Shown: positions 12,031 to 20,136 of the stretch, piece by piece
Layout of the letters: every line of letters begins with the position of its first letter
How positions within the stretch are numbered: the first letter of the stretch is position 1
Assembly (NCBI GenBank): GCA_902527075.1
Contig: CABZNM010000001.1
Coordinates: 1 to 64,000, forward strand
Source of the DNA: an uncultured Pelagibacteraceae bacterium
Lineage (GTDB): Bacteria; Pseudomonadota; Alphaproteobacteria; Pelagibacterales; AG-422-B15
Length of the DNA stretch: 64,000 nucleotides
Reading direction: 5' to 3'
Made by a program: the position numbers and the translations under genes
Notes under the pieces: generated by a model
What the model was told of the DNA's origin: nothing
What the model saw: the letters and a program-made list of their open reading frames with translations, nothing else
Databases searched by the model: none

Positions 12031-13443
12031 TTATATCGATGTCAACATCTGCGTGATTAAATTGATATCTTCGTCGAACTTTATATTGCTACTTTTAAGC
12101 TCATCAATTTTTTTAATAGCATGAATTACAGTTGTGTGATCTCTACCACCAAACTTTCTCCCAATCTCGGGTAAAGATCGTGTTGTTAATTTTTTTGATA
12201 GGTACATAGCAATCTGCCTTGGTCTTGCAAATGAACGAATTCGCTTACTCGAAATTAAATCCTCATTTTTGATATTATAGTAACTTGCAACTTTGTTTTG
12301 TATTTCATCAATTGTAATTCTTTTTACGTTAGATTTTAATAAATCTTTTAAAACTGACTTTGTTATTTCAAGATCAATTTTTTTACCAAGAATATTCGAG
12401 AACGCAAAAACTTTATTTAAAGCTCCTTCTAATTCTCGTATATTTGCTACGATTGTTTTTGCCAAAAATTCAAGAATATTATTTTCTAGTCCAAAGCTGG
12501 TTGGATTTTTTATTTTTAGCTCGTTATATTTTTGCTTTAAAATTGAGAATCGTAACTCAAAAGCTGAAGGCATTATATCCACCACCAATCCTCCACTAAG
12601 TCTTGATTTCATTCTATCATCAAAACTTGAGAGGTCATTTGGTGACCTATCTGCAGATACAACAATTTTTTTATTCAAATCTAGTAAAGAATTAAATGTG
12701 TGGAAAAACTCTTCTTGAGTTGAAACTTTCCCAATCATAAATTGGATGTCATCTAAAATTAAAATATCTGCTGAACGAATTTTGTGTTTAAAAGACATTG
12801 TATCTTTTTGGCGTAAAGATTTGATGAATTGAAACATAAATCTTTCAGCAGATAAATAAATTACTTTTAAACCTGGGTTACTATTTCTTACATGCCACGC
12901 AATTGCATGCATAAGGTGAGTTTTACCAAGGCCTACTCCTCCATAAATATACAATGGATTGTATTCATAATTATTTATTGAACTTGACATAGATTTTGCT
13001 GAAGCAAATGCTAATTCATTAGAAGAGCCAACAACAAATTTTTCGAAAGTAAACCTTTCATCTAATGGCCAGTCCTCTTTAGGTTTATTTAATTTTGAAT
13101 TATTAGTAAAATTATTCTGAAATAGATCAGAACTATCAATTGAATGCATATTTGCTGATAAAGATTTATCTATATTAATTTTAACTCGCCTTATCTCTGA
13201 ATTTTCGTTATTAAGGAAATATATTATCTTATCCAAGTAGTGCGATGTTATCCAATCTCTAGTAAATCTTGAAGGAACTGTAAAATTAATTGTGTCTCCT
13301 TCAAGATGTTTAATTGAAATATTTTTTATCCAACTATTGAAAACTTCATTTCCATATTCAATATTAAGTTTTTTTAGAACATTTCCCCATTGTTCTTTTA
13401 AGCTTATCTCAGATAATTTTTTTTGATTTATATCTTGATACAT
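12031..13443 (-). CDS. dnaA: Chromosomal replication initiator DnaA
   Basis: A 470-residue AAA+ initiator. Domain I (about 15-90) includes FNSWIKNI; a poorly conserved linker follows. Domain III carries Walker A GGVGLGKTHLMHA near residue 168, Walker B ILILDDIQF, and the sensor segments. The C-terminal domain IV contains RPRQIAMYLSKKLT and the DnaA signature FGGRDHTTVIHAIKKI, which reads DnaA boxes. The first gene of the dnaA-dnaN-recF-gyrB run, it is preceded by a 321-base spacer after rpsT, where its promoter must lie. Confidence 0.98.
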   Translation of the reverse strand: MYQDINQKKLSEISLKEQWGNVLKKLNIEYGNEVFNSWIKNISIKHLEGDTINFTVPSRFTRDWITSHYLDKIIYFLNNENSEIRRVKINIDKSLSANMHSIDSSDLFQNNFTNNSKLNKPKEDWPLDERFTFEKFVVGSSNELAFASAKSMSSSINNYEYNPLYIYGGVGLGKTHLMHAIAWHVRNSNPGLKVIYLSAERFMFQFIKSLRQKDTMSFKHKIRSADILILDDIQFMIGKVSTQEEFFHTFNSLLDLNKKIVVSADRSPNDLSSFDDRMKSRLSGGLVVDIMPSAFELRFSILKQKYNELKIKNPTSFGLENNILEFLAKTIVANIRELEGALNKVFAFSNILGKKIDLEITKSVLKDLLKSNVKRITIDEIQNKVASYYNIKNEDLISSKRIRSFARPRQIAMYLSKKLTTRSLPEIGRKFGGRDHTTVIHAIKKIDELKSSNIKFDEDINLITQMLTSI

Positions 13444-13764
13444 TTAATTTCAGCCTTGTTATCTATAAAAAATCTTAACTAATTTAAAAAAAAAACATAA
13501 TGAAATATTAAATTATTTTGACACTAAAATTTACGCCAAAGGTAATTGTCCAATTTACAAAAATATAAATTGGGTAGTCCATTAAATTTTATTTGAGTAA
13601 TTAAAAAAAAGATTTTCTAACCAAAAATAAGTTATCTAAAATGAAAATGAATCGCAATAACTAAAATTATTTTTTTATAGATATAATCTATTCGTAATTT
13701 AAAAGACTGTGCTAGCACATGACTTCCATTATATGACTTAACTAACGGAAAATATTTAACGAAT
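13444..13764. other. dnaA-rpsT intergenic region, two inverted repeats
   Basis: This is the longest gene-free stretch of the window at 321 bases, and very AT-rich. It must hold the dnaA promoter and possibly the end of the rpsT transcript. I find no good match to the DnaA box TTATCCACA on either strand (the nearest, TTATCTATA, has two changes), so I do not call an origin. Two structures stand out: the perfect palindrome TGTGCTAGCACA at 13708-13719, and an inverted repeat CCAATTT...AAATTGG at 13550-13556 and 13567-13573 that would form a hairpin in the dnaA leader. Confidence 0.5.
13708..13719. repeat. Perfect 12-base palindrome upstream of dnaA
   Basis: TGTGCTAGCACA is fully self-complementary. 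It is GC-richer than its surroundings and lies 46 bases past the rpsT stop and about 265 bases before the dnaA start. As RNA it would only form a 4-base-pair stem, so a protein-binding site is more likely than a terminator. The binding protein is unknown. Confidence 0.4.
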
Positions 13765-14028
13765 CTATTTGAGTGATTTTATTTTACCAGCTAAACGTGA
13801 TATTTTTCTAGAAGCTGTATTTTTATGAAGAATATTTTTTGATACTGCAGACATTATTTCAGACTCAGCTAAACCTAAAGCATTTTTTGCATCTTTAGCA
13901 TCATTATTTTCGATGAGTTGTTCAACTTTTTTAATAAAAGTTCTGTATCTGTTTTTAGCAGATTTATTTATAAGTGTTTTGTTTCTTATCTCTCTTACTT
14001 TAGATTTAGCGGACTTAGTATTTGCCAT
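13765..14028 (-). CDS. rpsT: 30S ribosomal protein S20
   Basis: An 87-residue, very basic protein beginning MANTKSAKSKVREIRN and containing KNILHKNTASRKISRLAGKIK, the conserved core of S20, which binds 16S rRNA early in 30S assembly. Its place between mutM and dnaA is usual in alphaproteobacteria. A 26-base gap separates it from mutM upstream, so it may be read from the mutM transcript or from its own promoter. Confidence 0.97.
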   Translation of the reverse strand: MANTKSAKSKVREIRNKTLINKSAKNRYRTFIKKVEQLIENNDAKDAKNALGLAESEIMSAVSKNILHKNTASRKISRLAGKIKSLK

Positions 14029-14054
14029 TGTAATTATATTTTAATTTCAAAACT

Positions 14055-14885
14055 CTATTTTTGACACTTTGGACACATAAACGTTGATCTGTTCGATATT
14101 ACTATTCTGATTATGAAAGAGTTACAAGATTTATTTATACATTTTAGGCCATCTCTTCCATAAACTTTGACATTATTTTGATAATTTCCCAAATTACCAC
14201 TTACAAGAGCATAATCATTTATACTAGAGCCACCTAATTTTATTGATTTCCTTAAAACAAATTTAATCGCTTTAACAAGAAGTTCAATTTCCAAAAATGT
14301 AAGCCTACAGCCCTCTGTAAGTGGATTAATTTTTGAAATAAAAAGTGCTTCAGAAGCGTAAATATTTCCAACTCCAACAATATATTTTTGGTTCATTATT
14401 ATCGATTTAATATTTGACCTTTTTTTATTGCAAATCAACTTCAATACATTTGAATTAAATTTTTTTGATAAAGGCTCAATACCTAAATTTTTGACAAATT
14501 TAAGATACTGCAACTCATCAGTCTTTACTAAGTGTATTAAACCAAATTTTCTTGGGTCGAAGTATTTTAAAAAAATATTTTCTGTAAAACAAATAATAAA
14601 ATGGTTATGTTTTGACTCTTTCTTTGCACTACTTTCATTTAAAATTATTCTTCCTGACATACCGAGATGTATTATGAGTGTATAGTTGTCAGTCAGATTA
14701 ATGATTATATACTTAGCAACTCTCTTAATATTAAGAACATGTAAATTTTTAATTTTCTGATTAATTTTAGTATCGATTGGATATCTTAATTTAGTAGTAA
14801 ATTTTTTGAAGTTTATGATTTTTTTACCAATTAATTTGTCTTTAATCCCATTCACTACTGTCTGAACTTCAGGTAATTCGGGCAT
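14055..14885 (-). CDS. mutM: Formamidopyrimidine-DNA glycosylase (Fpg/MutM)
   Basis: A 276-residue bifunctional glycosylase/AP lyase that removes 8-oxoguanine and ring-opened purines. The catalytic N-terminal proline and glutamate are present in MPELPEVQTV, the Lys-region is IIHLGMSGRI, and the helix-two-turn-helix contains YIVGVGNIYASEALF. The C-terminal zinc finger has Cys pairs CINKSC and CPKC. It is divergent from ubiE with 66 bases between the starts. Confidence 0.97.
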   Translation of the reverse strand: MPELPEVQTVVNGIKDKLIGKKIINFKKFTTKLRYPIDTKINQKIKNLHVLNIKRVAKYIIINLTDNYTLIIHLGMSGRIILNESSAKKESKHNHFIICFTENIFLKYFDPRKFGLIHLVKTDELQYLKFVKNLGIEPLSKKFNSNVLKLICNKKRSNIKSIIMNQKYIVGVGNIYASEALFISKINPLTEGCRLTFLEIELLVKAIKFVLRKSIKLGGSSINDYALVSGNLGNYQNNVKVYGRDGLKCINKSCNSFIIRIVISNRSTFMCPKCQK

Positions 14886-14951
14886 CTTTTTTTCTATTTG
14901 TTTTTTATTCTCTTTAAGATAATTAATACATTCTATTAGTAAAATAATGAA

Positions 14952-15626
14952 ATGAAAACACAGGAAGTATTTAACAAAGTTGCCAACAAATATGACTTGA
15001 TGAATGATGTTATGTCATTCGGTGCTCATAGATATTGGAAAGAACTTTTAATTGATTGGCTCTCACCAAAAAACAAAATGAATATAGTAGATGTTGGAGG
15101 TGGAACAGGAGATGTTGCGAGAAGAATTCTAAAAAGATTAGACGGTAACAGTAGGATTACTGTATGTGACCTTAACGAAGAAATGATTAATGAAGGAAAG
15201 AAAATAAAAAAATATAAAAATAAAATTAAATGGATCGTTGCGCCTGCTGAAGAGCTACCATTTGAAGATAATTCATTTGATGCATACATTGTTTCATTTG
15301 GTGTAAGAAATTTTTCAAATATCAATAAAGCTCTAAGCGAAGCATATCGAATTTTAAAACCTGGAGGAAGATTTATTTGTTTAGAATTTTCAAAAATTCA
15401 AAATAAAAATATTAATCAGTTATATCAATACTATTCTAAAACTATACCTGTCTTTGGTAAAATCATTGTTGGTGATGAAAAACCTTATGAATATTTAACT
15501 AGAACAATAAAAGAATTTTATGGACAAAATGAATTTAAATCTATTCTGGAAAAAATAAATTTTGAAAAAGTTGAATACCGGAACATATTTAATGGAGTAG
15601 TAGCAATACATTCTGCTTATAAATGA
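14952..15626 (+). CDS. ubiE: Ubiquinone C-methyltransferase UbiE
   Basis: A 224-residue SAM-dependent methyltransferase that adds the C2 methyl group in ubiquinone (and menaquinone) synthesis. It has FNKVANKYDLMNDVMSFGAHRYWK, split over the family's first motif, then the SAM-binding VDVGGGTGDVA and the UbiE-specific NFSNINKALSEAYRILKPGGRF. It lacks the short N-terminal extension present in many UbiE proteins; the upstream ATG at 14947 is out of frame, so this start is preferred. The stop overlaps the start of ubiB. Confidence 0.95.
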   Translation: MKTQEVFNKVANKYDLMNDVMSFGAHRYWKELLIDWLSPKNKMNIVDVGGGTGDVARRILKRLDGNSRITVCDLNEEMINEGKKIKKYKNKIKWIVAPAEELPFEDNSFDAYIVSFGVRNFSNINKALSEAYRILKPGGRFICLEFSKIQNKNINQLYQYYSKTIPVFGKIIVGDEKPYEYLTRTIKEFYGQNEFKSILEKINFEKVEYRNIFNGVVAIHSAYK

Positions 15627-17149
15627 TTAATAACTTTCTCTTCTTAATAAAAATTATTAGGGTCTTTAAAAGACATTCATTATTAAATCTAATTAGTAGC
15701 TCTATTAGATTTAAGACATTATTAAGAGTGTTAGCAGAAATTATTGCGATTGGCACGTTCAAGGATCAAACAATAAGTAAAGAAAAGAATGGCATAAGAA
15801 TTGCAAAAGCTCTGAATGAATTAGGGCCTTCATTTGTCAAACTAGGTCAACTTATCTCAACGAGACCTGATATTGTTGGCAATGAAATAGCAGAAGATTT
15901 ATCTCTTCTGAGAGATAATTTACCACCGTTTAGACAATCTGAAGCCATAAAAATTATTGAGAGTGAACTAGGCAATAAAATTGAAGATATATTTCAGAAT
16001 TTTTCTAAACCAATAGCTGCGGCATCAATAGCTCAAGTCCATTACGGAGAAATAGTTGAAGGAGGTAAAACTATCTCAGTTGCAATAAAAGTCTTAAGAC
16101 CAAATATTGAAACTATAATTCACCAAGAGATGGCAAGGCTTGAATGGCTAACATCTTTTATGGAAAATTTTAGTGAGTTCAAAAGATTAAGGCCAAAATC
16201 AATCATTCAGAAAGCCAAAGAAGTTATAAAATTCGAATTAGATTTAAGATATGAAGCGGCGGCTGCTTCTGAACTTTCAGAAAATACCAAGATTGATGAA
16301 ACATTCTATGTACCAAAAATTTACTGGGAAAAAGTCTCAAAGAGAGTACTTACAATGGAAAAGGTTAATGGTACACCTGCTGATAAGATCAAAAAATTAA
16401 TAGAAAATAATTTCAATATTAAAAAATCTGCATCAAACCTTATTGTAAATTTTTTAAGGCAAGCAATAAGAGATGGTTATTTTCACGCAGATCTTCATCA
16501 AGGTAATTTATTTTTAAATAAAGAAGGCAATTTACTTGCTGTTGATTTTGGAATAATGGGTCGCCTGGATAAGAAAAATAGAAAATATTTAGCAGAAATT
16601 ATTTATGGTTTTATTCGTCAAGATTATTTACATATTGCAAAAATACATAAAGAGGCGGGATTGATTGATAATAATGTTTCAATTGAGGACTTCTCTCAAG
16701 CACTTAGGTCGATAGGCGAGCCTATAATAAATCAAAAAGCAAAAAATATATCAATGGGGAATGTTTTAGTTCAGTTGTTTGATATTACAAAGCAATTCAA
16801 TATGTCTCTTCAGCCACAATTACTATTATTACAAAAAACTATGATCACTGTTGAAGGAGTAGCAAGAAAATTGAATCCAGAAATTAATTTTTGGGATGTA
16901 TCGAAACCTGAAATAGAAAAATGGCTTAAAGACGAACTTGGAATAAAAAATAGACTGAAACAAACACAAGAAGCACTGGAAGCATTATCACGAACTATGC
17001 CTGATATTCCAGATTTCATATCACGAGCTGATCTTGCTTTTGAAACGATTGTTAATAATGACCAAAGTAAGAATGGTTCAATTTCATCACTAAAATATTA
17101 TGTTTTACTATGTGCAGTTGTAATCGTTGGCCTTATATTCTTTTTATAA
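15623..17149 (+). CDS. ubiB: Ubiquinone biosynthesis protein UbiB (atypical kinase/ATPase)
   Basis: A 508-residue ABC1/ADCK/UbiB protein. The family KxGQ motif is in SFVKLGQLISTRPD, the Ala-rich nucleotide loop in AAASIAQVHYGE, and the catalytic-loop and metal motifs in YFHADLHQGNLF and VDFGIMGRL. The C-terminal hydrophobic helix (YVLLCAVVIVGLIFFL) anchors it to the membrane. UbiB supports later steps of ubiquinone assembly. Start and ubiE stop overlap by four bases, so the pair is translationally coupled. Confidence 0.96.
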   Translation: MINNFLFLIKIIRVFKRHSLLNLISSSIRFKTLLRVLAEIIAIGTFKDQTISKEKNGIRIAKALNELGPSFVKLGQLISTRPDIVGNEIAEDLSLLRDNLPPFRQSEAIKIIESELGNKIEDIFQNFSKPIAAASIAQVHYGEIVEGGKTISVAIKVLRPNIETIIHQEMARLEWLTSFMENFSEFKRLRPKSIIQKAKEVIKFELDLRYEAAAASELSENTKIDETFYVPKIYWEKVSKRVLTMEKVNGTPADKIKKLIENNFNIKKSASNLIVNFLRQAIRDGYFHADLHQGNLFLNKEGNLLAVDFGIMGRLDKKNRKYLAEIIYGFIRQDYLHIAKIHKEAGLIDNNVSIEDFSQALRSIGEPIINQKAKNISMGNVLVQLFDITKQFNMSLQPQLLLLQKTMITVEGVARKLNPEINFWDVSKPEIEKWLKDELGIKNRLKQTQEALEALSRTMPDIPDFISRADLAFETIVNNDQSKNGSISSLKYYVLLCAVVIVGLIFFL

Positions 17150-17206
17150 TGCTAATTTGAATTAAATATCTTTTAATTATGATAAAAAAGGTGTAGTTGA
17201 CTTTTA

Positions 17207-18406
17207 ATGAATAAATCAAAAAATATACTGTTGATTATTACAGGGGGTATAGCAGCCTATAAATCTCTAGATCTTATTCGTCGTTTAAAAGAACAAGATT
17301 ACAATATTAACTGTATTTTAACAGAGTCTGGTAAAAACTTTGTTACACCCTTATCAATAGAAAGTCTCTCGGGAAATAAAGTCTATAGCGAATTATTTAA
17401 TCTTACTGATGAGAAAGAAATGGGACATATACAGCTTTCAAGAATGTCTGATTTAATTTTAGTTGCCCCGGCAACAGCCAATATAATGTCTAAAATGGCT
17501 TATGGTATTTGTGATGATTTGGCTTCAACGGTTCTCATGGCCACCAATAAACCTGTAATGTTAGCACCATCTATGAATGTTCGCATGTGGCTTAACAAAT
17601 CGACACAGCGAAATATAAATACCCTCAAAACCGATGGTATAAAATTTATCGGACCTGAAAATGGTGAAATGGCATGCGGTGAATATGGGGAAGGTCGTTT
17701 AAGTGATGTTGGTGAAATTATAAATCACGTTAAAGATTTTTTTGAAAATTTAAATTTTAAACCATTAAAAGATTTTACCGCTCTAGTTACTTCTGGACCA
17801 ACTAGAGAATACATAGATCCAGTAAGATATATTTCAAATGAGTCATCTGGTAAACAAGGCATAGCCATTGCAAATAGACTCCAAAACTTAGGTGCTAAAA
17901 CAACTTTAATTTCAGGACCAACTAATCAGAATGATGCTCAAGTCTCAAAAATATATAAAGTTACCTCAGCTCATGAAATGTTTAATGCATGTAAGGAAAT
18001 GTTGCCAGTTGATATAGCTATATGCGCTGCGGCAGTGGCAGATTACTCAGTAAAGAGTCAATGTTTAGAAAAGATTAAAAAAACATCATTTGAAAAAGAC
18101 CTTAAACTCTGTGAAAATCCTGACATTTTGAAGTTTATAAGTCAAAAAAGGAATACAAGGCCGAGGCTGGTCATTGGCTTTGCTGCAGAAACTAACGATT
18201 TAGAAAAAAATGCATTAAAAAAACTATCTGAAAAAGGATGTGATTGGATACTTGCAAATGATATTGGAAAAGATGATATAATTGGTGGTGACCAAAACAG
18301 AATAAGGTTTATTTCTCAAAATGAGAACGAACAATGGCCCATGACATCAAAAGATCAAGTAGCAAATATACTATCATCTAAGATTATTAATTATTTTACT
18401 AATTGA
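17207..18406 (+). CDS. coaBC: Phosphopantothenoylcysteine synthetase/decarboxylase (CoaBC/Dfp)
   Basis: A 399-residue bifunctional enzyme of coenzyme A synthesis. The N-terminal flavin-dependent decarboxylase (CoaC, residues 1-185) has GGIAAYKS, the substrate-binding PSMNVRMW and the catalytic Cys in GEMACGEYGEGR. The C-terminal synthetase (CoaB, 190-399) has TSGPTREYIDPVRYISN and the lysine/phosphate loop. It converts phosphopantothenate and cysteine to phosphopantetheine. Four bases before the dut start. Confidence 0.96.
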   Translation: MNKSKNILLIITGGIAAYKSLDLIRRLKEQDYNINCILTESGKNFVTPLSIESLSGNKVYSELFNLTDEKEMGHIQLSRMSDLILVAPATANIMSKMAYGICDDLASTVLMATNKPVMLAPSMNVRMWLNKSTQRNINTLKTDGIKFIGPENGEMACGEYGEGRLSDVGEIINHVKDFFENLNFKPLKDFTALVTSGPTREYIDPVRYISNESSGKQGIAIANRLQNLGAKTTLISGPTNQNDAQVSKIYKVTSAHEMFNACKEMLPVDIAICAAAVADYSVKSQCLEKIKKTSFEKDLKLCENPDILKFISQKRNTRPRLVIGFAAETNDLEKNALKKLSEKGCDWILANDIGKDDIIGGDQNRIRFISQNENEQWPMTSKDQVANILSSKIINYFTN

Positions 18407-18410
18407 TAAC

Positions 18411-18869
18411 TTGTCTATTCCTACCAAACAAACAGTATTAGTAAAAAAATTATCAAAATTTAATGATTTTGAATTACCAGAATATCAAACAGACCAGGCA
18501 TCTGGTTTAGATCTAAGGGCTTCAATTGAGAATAGTCTTTTAATTAAACCATGGGAAAAGGCCCTAATTCCTGTAGGAATATCAATTTCGATGCCAAAAG
18601 GAATGGAAGCTCAGATTCGACCAAGATCTGGTCTCGCTCTGAAGCATGGTATTACTGTTCTCAACTCACCAGGAACTATAGACAGTGATTACAGGGGTGA
18701 AATAAAAATTATTTTAATTAACTTGAGTAATAATGAATTTGAGATCAATCGAAATGATCGCATTGCGCAAATGGTTTTTGCAGAAATATCTAAGGTAAAT
18801 TTCGAAGAAGTAAATGATCTCGATGATACTTTAAGAGGTGGAAGGGGATTTGGATCAACTGGTAATTGA
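18411..18869 (+). CDS. dut: Deoxyuridine 5'-triphosphate nucleotidohydrolase
   Basis: A 152-residue trimeric dUTPase with all five motifs: SGLDLRA, RPRSGLALKHGI, NSPGTIDSDYRGE, DRIAQMVFA and the C-terminal arm GGRGFGSTG. It hydrolyses dUTP to dUMP, preventing uracil incorporation and feeding dTMP synthesis. The start is a TTG codon: no ATG or GTG gives the expected N-terminal length, and the next Met lies within the fold. It follows coaBC by four bases, a common alphaproteobacterial pairing. Confidence 0.95.
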   Translation: MSIPTKQTVLVKKLSKFNDFELPEYQTDQASGLDLRASIENSLLIKPWEKALIPVGISISMPKGMEAQIRPRSGLALKHGITVLNSPGTIDSDYRGEIKIILINLSNNEFEINRNDRIAQMVFAEISKVNFEEVNDLDDTLRGGRGFGSTGN

Positions 18870-18873
18870 TAAT

Positions 18874-19131
18874 CTATGAAGTAATGATCTTTTTTTGAAC
18901 TTTACTTGCCCACCATTTATCTAAAATAAAATACCATACTGAATTAGCTAAAGGTTCTATTATAGCGTCAGTTAATGCTATCCAAAAAGATACATCTGCA
19001 ATGAGCATCAGACAAGTGATTGCAATTGCGAAATGTCCTATTGTATAAACTATGGTTCTTAATATAGATCCTTGGTTATTTTTGTATATTTGTTTAGCTG
19101 AATTGAGAATACCTCTTGAAAATTCGGTCAT
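18874..19131 (-). CDS. DUF2061 small membrane protein
   Basis: An 85-residue protein with two hydrophobic segments (about 27-47 and 50-70). The central part, RTIVYTIGHFAIAITCLM followed by DAIIEPLANSVWYFILDKWW, matches the DUF2061 family of small predicted inner-membrane proteins with no established role. It sits alone after the convergent dut gene, 24 bases downstream of the 67-residue gene in the same direction, so both could be on one transcript. Confidence 0.75.
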   Translation of the reverse strand: MTEFSRGILNSAKQIYKNNQGSILRTIVYTIGHFAIAITCLMLIADVSFWIALTDAIIEPLANSVWYFILDKWWASKVQKKIITS

Positions 19132-19155
19132 AATTTTATCATAATTTAATATCTA

Positions 19156-19359
19156 TTATTTAGAAAAATACTTTTCTATCACTTCAAGCTGTTCTTCAAA
19201 ATGACCTATCATATCCATTTCTTTTTCTATTGTTTCGAGAGTATTTATATGTTCCCCTACACCTACTGCGTTTTCTAAATATATATTTACATTCATTTTA
19301 TGTTTTTCTATTTGACCAAGTGCGTGAGCTTTCATTGATTTTAAAATTTGTTCTCTCAT
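19156..19359 (-). CDS. Conserved small protein of unknown function, iron-site promoter
   Basis: A 67-residue, largely helical, charged protein. It has four His (H12, H20, H37, H53), many Glu and Lys, a central NAVGVGEH turn and no Cys or membrane segment. The pattern of a helix, a short xVGxGEH turn and another helix resembles small proteins I remember from marine bacteria and their phages, with no known function. It is well supported as a gene: a strong ribosome site AGGAGAG lies five bases before the ATG and a near-consensus promoter is upstream. Irr-like and Fur-like operator sites precede that promoter, so iron control is likely (inference). Confidence 0.75.
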   Translation of the reverse strand: MREQILKSMKAHALGQIEKHKMNVNIYLENAVGVGEHINTLETIEKEMDMIGHFEEQLEVIEKYFSK

Positions 19360-19382
19360 TAATTCTCTCCTATTTAATATTC

Positions 19383-19412
19383 ATAATATTATATATTTTA
19401 ATAGTCTGTCAA
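19383..19412 (-). promoter_or_regulatory. Sigma-70 type promoter of the 67-residue small gene
   Basis: Read on the minus strand, TTGACA (19407-19412) is followed after 18 bases by TATTAT (19383-19388). The -35 is a perfect consensus and the -10 differs at one position, making this the best promoter I recognise in the window. The ribosome site and ATG of the 67-residue gene follow within about 30 bases. Confidence 0.7.
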
Positions 19413-19415
19413 TTA

Positions 19416-19432
19416 TTTAGAACAATTCTAAA
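19416..19432. promoter_or_regulatory. Irr-type iron control element (ICE-like palindrome)
   Basis: TTTAGAA-CAA-TTCTAAA is a perfect inverted repeat with 7-base arms around three bases. As I remember it, this is the consensus of the Irr box of alphaproteobacteria (TTTAGAA-N3-TTCTAAA), which is bound by the haem-responsive Fur-family regulator Irr. It lies three bases upstream of the -35 element of the small gene, and 203 bases upstream of fabA on the other side. Confidence 0.65.
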
Positions 19433-19434
19433 CT

Positions 19435-19453
19435 AAGAATGATTATCATTATC
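19435..19453. promoter_or_regulatory. Fur-box-like site
   Basis: The 19 bases match the classical palindromic Fur box (GATAATGATTATCATTATC) at 17 positions, with the right half perfect. It is two bases beyond the Irr-type palindrome, further from the small-gene promoter. A Fur-family regulator is encoded in this window (39074-39487). Alphaproteobacterial Fur proteins do not all bind the classical box, so binding is inferred. Confidence 0.55.
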
Positions 19454-19635
19454 TAATTCAAAGTTGCATACGAATGAGGAAAAGTTCTATAAATAATATT
19501 TTTTTTGAATAAAGAATAACATAACAACTGGCAGAAAATCTTGAGTTTTTGTTAGCTGCGGACATATTTAGAATTTGTTTTTTATTGGATTAATTATAGA
19601 CTAACCTCAATATCTATAAGTAATCAGTCAATATT
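19454..19635. other. Upstream region of fabA
   Basis: About 180 AT-rich bases between the iron-type sites and the GTG start of fabA. The fabA promoter must lie here, but I see only weak candidates (for example TTGGAT at 19585). In many alphaproteobacteria the irr gene occupies this place before fabA; no reading frame of that kind remains. Confidence 0.4.
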
Positions 19636-20136
19636 GTGGATCAAAAATCAAATTATACTAAAGAAGATTTATTGGATTGTGCTCACGGAACTATGTTTGG
19701 AATTGGTAATGCTCGCTTACCGTTACCTCCAATGCTAATGTTTGATCGAATTACAAAAATTACAAGTGATGGTGGGAAATATGGTAAGGGTGAAATTAAA
19801 GCTGAGCTAGATATCAATCCTGAATTATGGTTTTTTGATTGTCACTTTGAAATGGATCCTGTCATGCCAGGTTGTTTGGGCCTAGATGCAATGTGGCAAC
19901 TAGTAGGGTTTTTTTTGGGATGGATTGGTGAACCAGGGCGCGGAAGGGCATTGGGTTCCTCATCAGTGAAGTTTGGTGGTGAAATTTTAAAAGACTCTAA
20001 ACTAGTTGAATATCAAATCGATATGAAAAAGATCATTAAGAGAGGTGTAATTGTTGGGTTGGGCGATGGAGTTGTTAAAGTAGATGGAAAAGAAATTTAT
20101 TTTGCTGAGGGATTGAAGGTAGGTTTGATAAAATAA
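19636..20136 (+). CDS. fabA: 3-hydroxydecanoyl-ACP dehydratase/isomerase FabA
   Basis: A 166-residue hot-dog-fold enzyme that dehydrates 3-hydroxydecanoyl-ACP and isomerises the double bond, starting anaerobic unsaturated fatty acid synthesis. The catalytic His is in [23 protein letters not shown] (split motif [12 protein letters not shown], then the Asp of GLDAMWQ). N-terminal YTKEDLL...[15 protein letters not shown] fits the family from the GTG start at 19636; no clear ribosome site precedes it. First gene of fabA-fabB-fabI, with its stop overlapping the fabB start. Confidence 0.97.
   Translation: MDQKSNYTKEDLLDCAHGTMFGIGNARLPLPPMLMFDRITKITSDGGKYGKGEIKAELDINPELWFFDCHFEMDPVMPGCLGLDAMWQLVGFFLGWIGEPGRGRALGSSSVKFGGEILKDSKLVEYQIDMKKIIKRGVIVGLGDGVVKVDGKEIYFAEGLKVGLIK

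Noticed and set aside
13444..13764. Chromosome origin upstream of dnaA
   Set aside because: No good DnaA boxes on either strand, and in alphaproteobacteria the origin is often not next to dnaA.
18406..18411. ATG start for dut
   Set aside because: No in-frame ATG near the expected N-terminus; TTG at 18411 gives the right length.
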